Shown here: piece after piece, positions 60,292 to 64,000 of the stretch | Position numbering within the stretch: position 1 is the stretch's first letter | Layout of the letters: each line of letters starts with the position of its first letter | NCBI RefSeq assembly: GCF_017565305.1 | Contig: NZ_JAGEKP010000004.1 | Coordinates: 1 to 64,000 of the forward strand | Origin: Leifsonia sp. TF02-11 | GTDB taxonomy: Bacteria; Actinomycetota; Actinomycetes; Actinomycetales; Microbacteriaceae | Direction: 5' to 3' | DNA: 64,000 nt | Translations under genes and position numbers: made by a program | The notes under the pieces: model-generated | What the model saw: the letters and a program-made list of their open reading frames with translations, nothing else | Database searches by the model: none | What the model was told of the DNA's origin: nothing

Positions 60292-62892
60292 TCACCCGCG
60301 GCCCACCGCCAGCGCCGCAGCCTGGCGAACCGACAGGTCGGGCAGGTAGGCGCGCACGAGTCCCACCCCGATGGCGGGCAGGGCCACTGGGTCGGGGTAG
60401 GCCATGATCAGCGGGTGCAGCTCGGGCTGGAACTTCTGCTTGAACTTGAGCAGCGAGCGGAACCCGTAGACCGGTTCCAGGGACGTGCTCAGGTAGCCGA
60501 GCACCCGGTCCATGCCGCTCTTGGCGTCGTCCGGGGTACCGGCGGTGTGCGCGAGCGGAGCCGCCGAGAGGCTCATGAACTCGATCCCGTCCGCCTTCAT
60601 GCGCGTCGCGGCCTCGGCGATCAAGAACTCCATCACGCCGTTGATGCTGCCGGGGCGCCGGCGCATGAAGTCGAGCGTCCACCCGACGACGTGGCCGTCG
60701 CGGTAGCTCGGCAGCCACGAGGTCACACCCTCCACTCTGCCCGTCTCGTCCACGGCGAGCATCAGTCGCACGGCGGGGTCGTGCAACTCGTCGAGCCCAC
60801 CGAGGGTGAAGCCCATCTCGGGAAGGTCCTTCTCTGCCACCCACTGCTCCGAGATGTCGGACAGCTGCACAGCGGTGCTCAGCGGAAGAGCGGCGAAGGT
60901 CGTCCACTCCGAGCGGATGCCAGCGCGCTGGGCGCGGTTGATCGAACTGCGCACGTCCTGCCACTTCTTGCCGGTGGTCGCCCACTGCTGCGGGCGGATG
61001 ACCGTCTCCTCCGCGACGGTCATCGTGGACCAGCCCATCCGTTCGAAGAGCGGCTGGTACTCGGCGTCCACGCTGTAGAAGACCGGGATCCAGCCGCTGT
61101 CGTCGCAGAACCGGGCGAATCGTTCTATAACGCCGTCGTGCTCCGCCTGCGGCGCACCGAACGGCGCCCCCGTCGTCAGGGCGACGCGGCCGACGACCCG
61201 GTAGGCCACCGCTCCCCCGGTCGCGGAGTCGAACCAGTAGCTGTTACCCGGCCAGGTCGCCATGAACGAGATGGCGTCGCCGCCGCCGCGCTCGAGGAGG
61301 CCGCGCACCCGGCCGGCATCGCCGCTCGACCGGCGCCAGGCGCCGCGCCCGAACATGAAGGGAACGGCCGCGAGGATCACGATCAGCCAGAAGACTGTTC
61401 CGATGTTGTGGTAGACGACGGTGGCCAGGGGGGTCGTCGGCAAGTACTGTACGGGCTCGCGACGGAGGAAGCTCACCGGGATGAACCGCTCGAGCACGTC
61501 GTTGAGGAGGTCGCTGACGTCGATCGGCCGCGTGAAGCCGGTGTCCTTCTGGAGCCAGCCGACGAGCACGTAGAGGGCGATCAGCCCGACCCCCGACAGC
61601 ACCACCGTCAGCACATACCGACGCACGGAGCGCGCCGTGGCGAGCACGGTGAAGTGCCGCCGGTAGACGACGAGCAACACCGCCATCACCGCGGGGACGA
61701 CCGCCGACAGCGCGAGGATGACCGTCACCTCCCAGTACCGCGGCGAGACCGTCGGACGCGGGTCGGCGAACGGGAGGATCCCGAAGTAGAGGGCGGAGAG
61801 CACCGCGAGCAGCGTGTTCACCGCGACGGCGAGCCACACCGCGAACCGACGTCCGCGGAGCAGGCCGTACGCCGCCACCAGGAGCGCAAGCAGCGGCAGC
61901 ACCGAGATCAGCACGGGCCCGAGGCCGTTGATCCGCTCCAGGGTGAGGTCGTGCACACAGCTGCGCGTCACGGCGAACGCCTGGCACCGCTCCAGCACGC
62001 TCCCCCGGTCGGGCACGTCGTTCGAGAACAGCAGGCCGATCGGGGACAGCACCCCGTAGCGCGACTGGGTGAGCAGGCCGATCACCGGGCCGAGCGCTGT
62101 GATCGTCACGGCCGCCGCGAGCAGCACCCTGACCTCGTGATGGGAGCTGCGGCGCCAGCCGGCCAGGCGCACGTGCGGACGCAGCAGCACGCCGAGGCCG
62201 AGACCGGCCAGGACGGCGAGGATGCGATAAAGGTCCGACGGCAGGCCGGAGTAGAGCACGTACATGATCGCCACGAGCAGCGTGATCACCCGGATCCGCC
62301 GGCGCCAGAGCGTTCCGGCGAAGGCGCTCGCCGTCATGATGGTGCCGCCGATCCCCGTGAACACGTCGAGCGCGACGAGATGGTGAACGTTGCGCGACCA
62401 CATCTCGCCGGTCTGCGAGCCGAGGAGCTGGATACCGATGCCCGCGGAGATGCCGACGGCAGACGTCGCCACGAAAGCGAGCGCGGTGCGCCACGTCCCC
62501 ATCAGCTGCTCGGCGGCCCCCACCAGCACGACGGAGAGCACGAGCACGACGATGAGCTCTGCGAGGTTGTCGGTGAAGAGCACGGCTGTGACGGGCGACC
62601 ACCAGTGCCCGTCGATCAGCTGGTCGGGACCAGCACCCAGCCAGACCCGCAGCGGTCGGTGCGGGCCGTGGATCGGTCCGGTCACCAGCGCCAGCACGAG
62701 GATGAGCGCCGTGAGGCCGGTCGTGAACGGGTGACCGGCGATGAGCCGGCCGAACCTCTGCAGCGTGCCGCGCAGCCCGGACGCAGGCTCGGGCGTCGCG
62801 GGCTCCTCCTGCGGCGCCGCGTCCGGGTCGGTCGCCTGGTCCATCGGCGCTCCCCCCGTCGGTGTCCCGCCCGCGGTCAGTGCATCGTTCAC
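60292..62892 (-). CDS. MprF/LysX-like aminoacyl-lipid synthase, DUF2156
   Basis: An 866-residue protein. The N-terminal 520 residues contain about twelve transmembrane helices, the first six having a rhomboid-like pattern; the C-terminal 330 residues are a DUF2156/LPG synthase domain (GGDAISFMATWPGNSYWFDS, with SINRAQRAGIRSEW and KFKQKFQPELHPLIMAYPDP). Such proteins use charged tRNA to attach Lys or Ala to phosphatidylglycerol, making the membrane more positive. The amino acid cannot be read here. GTG 62892 overlaps the esterase stop (GTGA), so the two are coupled. Confidence 0.88.
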   Translation of the reverse strand: MNDALTAGGTPTGGAPMDQATDPDAAPQEEPATPEPASGLRGTLQRFGRLIAGHPFTTGLTALILVLALVTGPIHGPHRPLRVWLGAGPDQLIDGHWWSPVTAVLFTDNLAELIVVLVLSVVLVGAAEQLMGTWRTALAFVATSAVGISAGIGIQLLGSQTGEMWSRNVHHLVALDVFTGIGGTIMTASAFAGTLWRRRIRVITLLVAIMYVLYSGLPSDLYRILAVLAGLGLGVLLRPHVRLAGWRRSSHHEVRVLLAAAVTITALGPVIGLLTQSRYGVLSPIGLLFSNDVPDRGSVLERCQAFAVTRSCVHDLTLERINGLGPVLISVLPLLALLVAAYGLLRGRRFAVWLAVAVNTLLAVLSALYFGILPFADPRPTVSPRYWEVTVILALSAVVPAVMAVLLVVYRRHFTVLATARSVRRYVLTVVLSGVGLIALYVLVGWLQKDTGFTRPIDVSDLLNDVLERFIPVSFLRREPVQYLPTTPLATVVYHNIGTVFWLIVILAAVPFMFGRGAWRRSSGDAGRVRGLLERGGGDAISFMATWPGNSYWFDSATGGAVAYRVVGRVALTTGAPFGAPQAEHDGVIERFARFCDDSGWIPVFYSVDAEYQPLFERMGWSTMTVAEETVIRPQQWATTGKKWQDVRSSINRAQRAGIRSEWTTFAALPLSTAVQLSDISEQWVAEKDLPEMGFTLGGLDELHDPAVRLMLAVDETGRVEGVTSWLPSYRDGHVVGWTLDFMRRRPGSINGVMEFLIAEAATRMKADGIEFMSLSAAPLAHTAGTPDDAKSGMDRVLGYLSTSLEPVYGFRSLLKFKQKFQPELHPLIMAYPDPVALPAIGVGLVRAYLPDLSVRQAAALAVGRG

Positions 62893-63995
62893 GGAGCCAG
62901 CCCCATGTGCGCGGCCACCGCGGGGAAGCCGTTCGTGAGTGTGTAGCGCACCGTGTTCCAATCGTGTGCCGTGCCCGGCGAGATCAGAAGCTCGCTGCGG
63001 ATTCCCGCTGCGAGCGCCTCGGTATGCAGCGTCTTCGCGAATGCAGTGTACTTGGCGTCGTTCTGGCCCGCACCGAACACCATCAGCGAGTCGGCGTACG
63101 GCGCGTGCTTCTTCATCGCGGTGGCCGGCTGGGCGGCGGCGAACGCCGAGGTGGAGCCCTCGAAGCCGGTCGTAATGGTCAGCGTCTTATTGCCGAGGGT
63201 CGGGCCGAGCTCGCTGGAGGACGCGAGGGCCGATCCGAACAGGTCCGGGCGCGCCGTGGCGAACTGCACGGCGCACGTCGCGCCTTGCGAATAGCCGAAG
63301 ACGCCCCAGGCGGCAGGATCGCTGCTCACCCGCAGGTGGGACGTGACCCAGTCGCGGACGTCTTTCAGCAGGTAGGTCTCCGAATTCCCGTACGCGCGCG
63401 AGTCGACGCACATCGGGTTGCGACCGGGACCGCCCAGCTGGTCGGGCGCCACGACGATCGGCGCATAGCCGTTGTGCTTGGCGGCGAAGGCGTCGAGATA
63501 GGCGCCGATGCGACCGGCGGTGAACATGTCGGCGGGAGCTCCCGGTTGCCCCGACAGCGCGTAGAGCACCGGGAGGGCGGGCGGGTTCGGGCCGAGCGCG
63601 ACGGGCGGGAGGTAGACCACCGCCTTGCGGGCCGGGAAGCCGCTCGCGGTCCCCGGGATGCGGACCGTGCCGATCTCGCCCTTCGCCGGCGGATCCGCCT
63701 GTGTCGTCGAGGCCGACCACCCCGTGCCGCCGATGACCTCTCCGCGCTCGGCGTGCAGGTCGAGCGCCTTGTACGGCACGATCCCGAGCGCGTCGTTGAG
63801 GTTGCGGTACTCGCCGAAGTCCACGTTCACTCCGGCGAAGGCCGTGAGAAGGAACACCGGGATGCTCACGCCGGCGACGACCTTGCGCCACCACCGCGAC
63901 CGGAAGAAGTTCGCGACCGCGAGCGCGATGCCGCCGAAGCCGAGCGCCACCCACATCGTCGTCACCGGGGTGAGCCCGACTCCGAAGATGTTCAT
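62889..63995 (-). CDS. Esterase/alpha-beta hydrolase with membrane segment
   Basis: A 368-residue hydrolase. Two or three transmembrane helices in the first 60 residues anchor it; the catalytic domain faces out and has nucleophile GYSQG (GxSxG) and a late HDW for the His. LYALSGQPGAP is the oxyanion loop of the esterase-D/antigen-85-like group. It is co-translated with the MprF-like gene, where such esterases are known to hydrolyse aminoacyl-lipids in other bacteria. ATG 63995 is near the edge, so an upstream start outside the window cannot be excluded. Confidence 0.85.
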   Translation of the reverse strand: MNIFGVGLTPVTTMWVALGFGGIALAVANFFRSRWWRKVVAGVSIPVFLLTAFAGVNVDFGEYRNLNDALGIVPYKALDLHAERGEVIGGTGWSASTTQADPPAKGEIGTVRIPGTASGFPARKAVVYLPPVALGPNPPALPVLYALSGQPGAPADMFTAGRIGAYLDAFAAKHNGYAPIVVAPDQLGGPGRNPMCVDSRAYGNSETYLLKDVRDWVTSHLRVSSDPAAWGVFGYSQGATCAVQFATARPDLFGSALASSSELGPTLGNKTLTITTGFEGSTSAFAAAQPATAMKKHAPYADSLMVFGAGQNDAKYTAFAKTLHTEALAAGIRSELLISPGTAHDWNTVRYTLTNGFPAVAAHMGLAP

Positions 63996-64000
63996 GACAT

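Noticed and set aside
60415-62946. Plus-strand frame of 843 codons opposite the MprF-like gene
   Set aside because: Composition is that of a shadow frame; the minus-strand protein has ordered helices and conserved motifs.

Overview
The window is high-G+C actinobacterial chromosome. The gene content (aceE followed by a PucR-type FasR regulator and fabD-fabH-acpP-fabF, the dusB-dgt-dnaG group, DUF3145 and DUF4282 proteins), tRNA genes without an encoded CCA end, frequent GTG starts and several apparent leaderless promoters point to Microbacteriaceae. A Leifsonia-like organism is my best guess; this is inference from remembered gene content, not a computed placement.

Layout. Positions 1-1.9 kb are visibly less G+C-rich and hold a conserved hypothetical gene, a gene-free stretch, a small membrane protein and a broken IS5-type transposase. 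From 1.9 to 12.3 kb lie small accessory functions: a GbsR-like regulator with a hydrolase, an ArsR-SRPBCC-RibD operon, a glutamate symporter, a class II amidotransferase, an M23 peptidase, two universal stress proteins, a zinc-ribbon/nuclease-like protein and tRNA-Val with a partial copy beside it. From 12.3 to 20.8 kb is the acetyl-CoA and fatty acid block: aceE (E1 of pyruvate dehydrogenase), fasR, fabD, fabH, acpP, fabF, ended by a strong perfect hairpin. From 20.8 to 27.5 kb come DUF3145, PadR, DUF1684, a PolA-like polymerase, two Nudix hydrolases and a potassium channel.

From 27.5 to 32.8 kb is the most distinctive locus: a 1,324-residue Pls/PosA-type single-module non-ribosomal peptide synthetase whose adenylation pocket reads as lysine-like, translationally coupled to a short M1 metallopeptidase. 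I infer a homo-poly(amino acid) system of the epsilon-poly-lysine kind with a dedicated peptidase. From 33.8 to 41.1 kb are tRNA-Met, a GT4 glycosyltransferase, a DMT-type membrane protein, def, and a two-component cluster. The cluster holds a histidine-kinase-like protein without the phospho-acceptor His, a SHOCT protein and a response regulator/kinase pair; near-identical palindromes stand in front of the pair and of the SHOCT gene. An acyltransferase remnant and tRNA-Asn follow. From 41.1 to 48.7 kb is a dipeptide/oligopeptide ABC operon with a fused DppDF, an extra ATPase and a 2-hydroxyacid dehydrogenase.

From 48.9 to 57.5 kb is conserved housekeeping (dnaG, DUF4282, dgt, dusB, YbaK, a FrnE-like DsbA with an unannotated 44-residue CxxxxC protein, uppS, recO). 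From 57.5 to 64 kb are a TRIC-like channel, leuA with a leucine leader peptide whose Leu codons can pair with the leuA ribosome-binding site, an MprF/LysX-like aminoacyl-lipid synthase, and its coupled esterase at the window edge. Lysine or alanine decoration of the envelope therefore appears twice, in the Pls-type synthetase and the MprF-like protein; whether the two cooperate is unknown.
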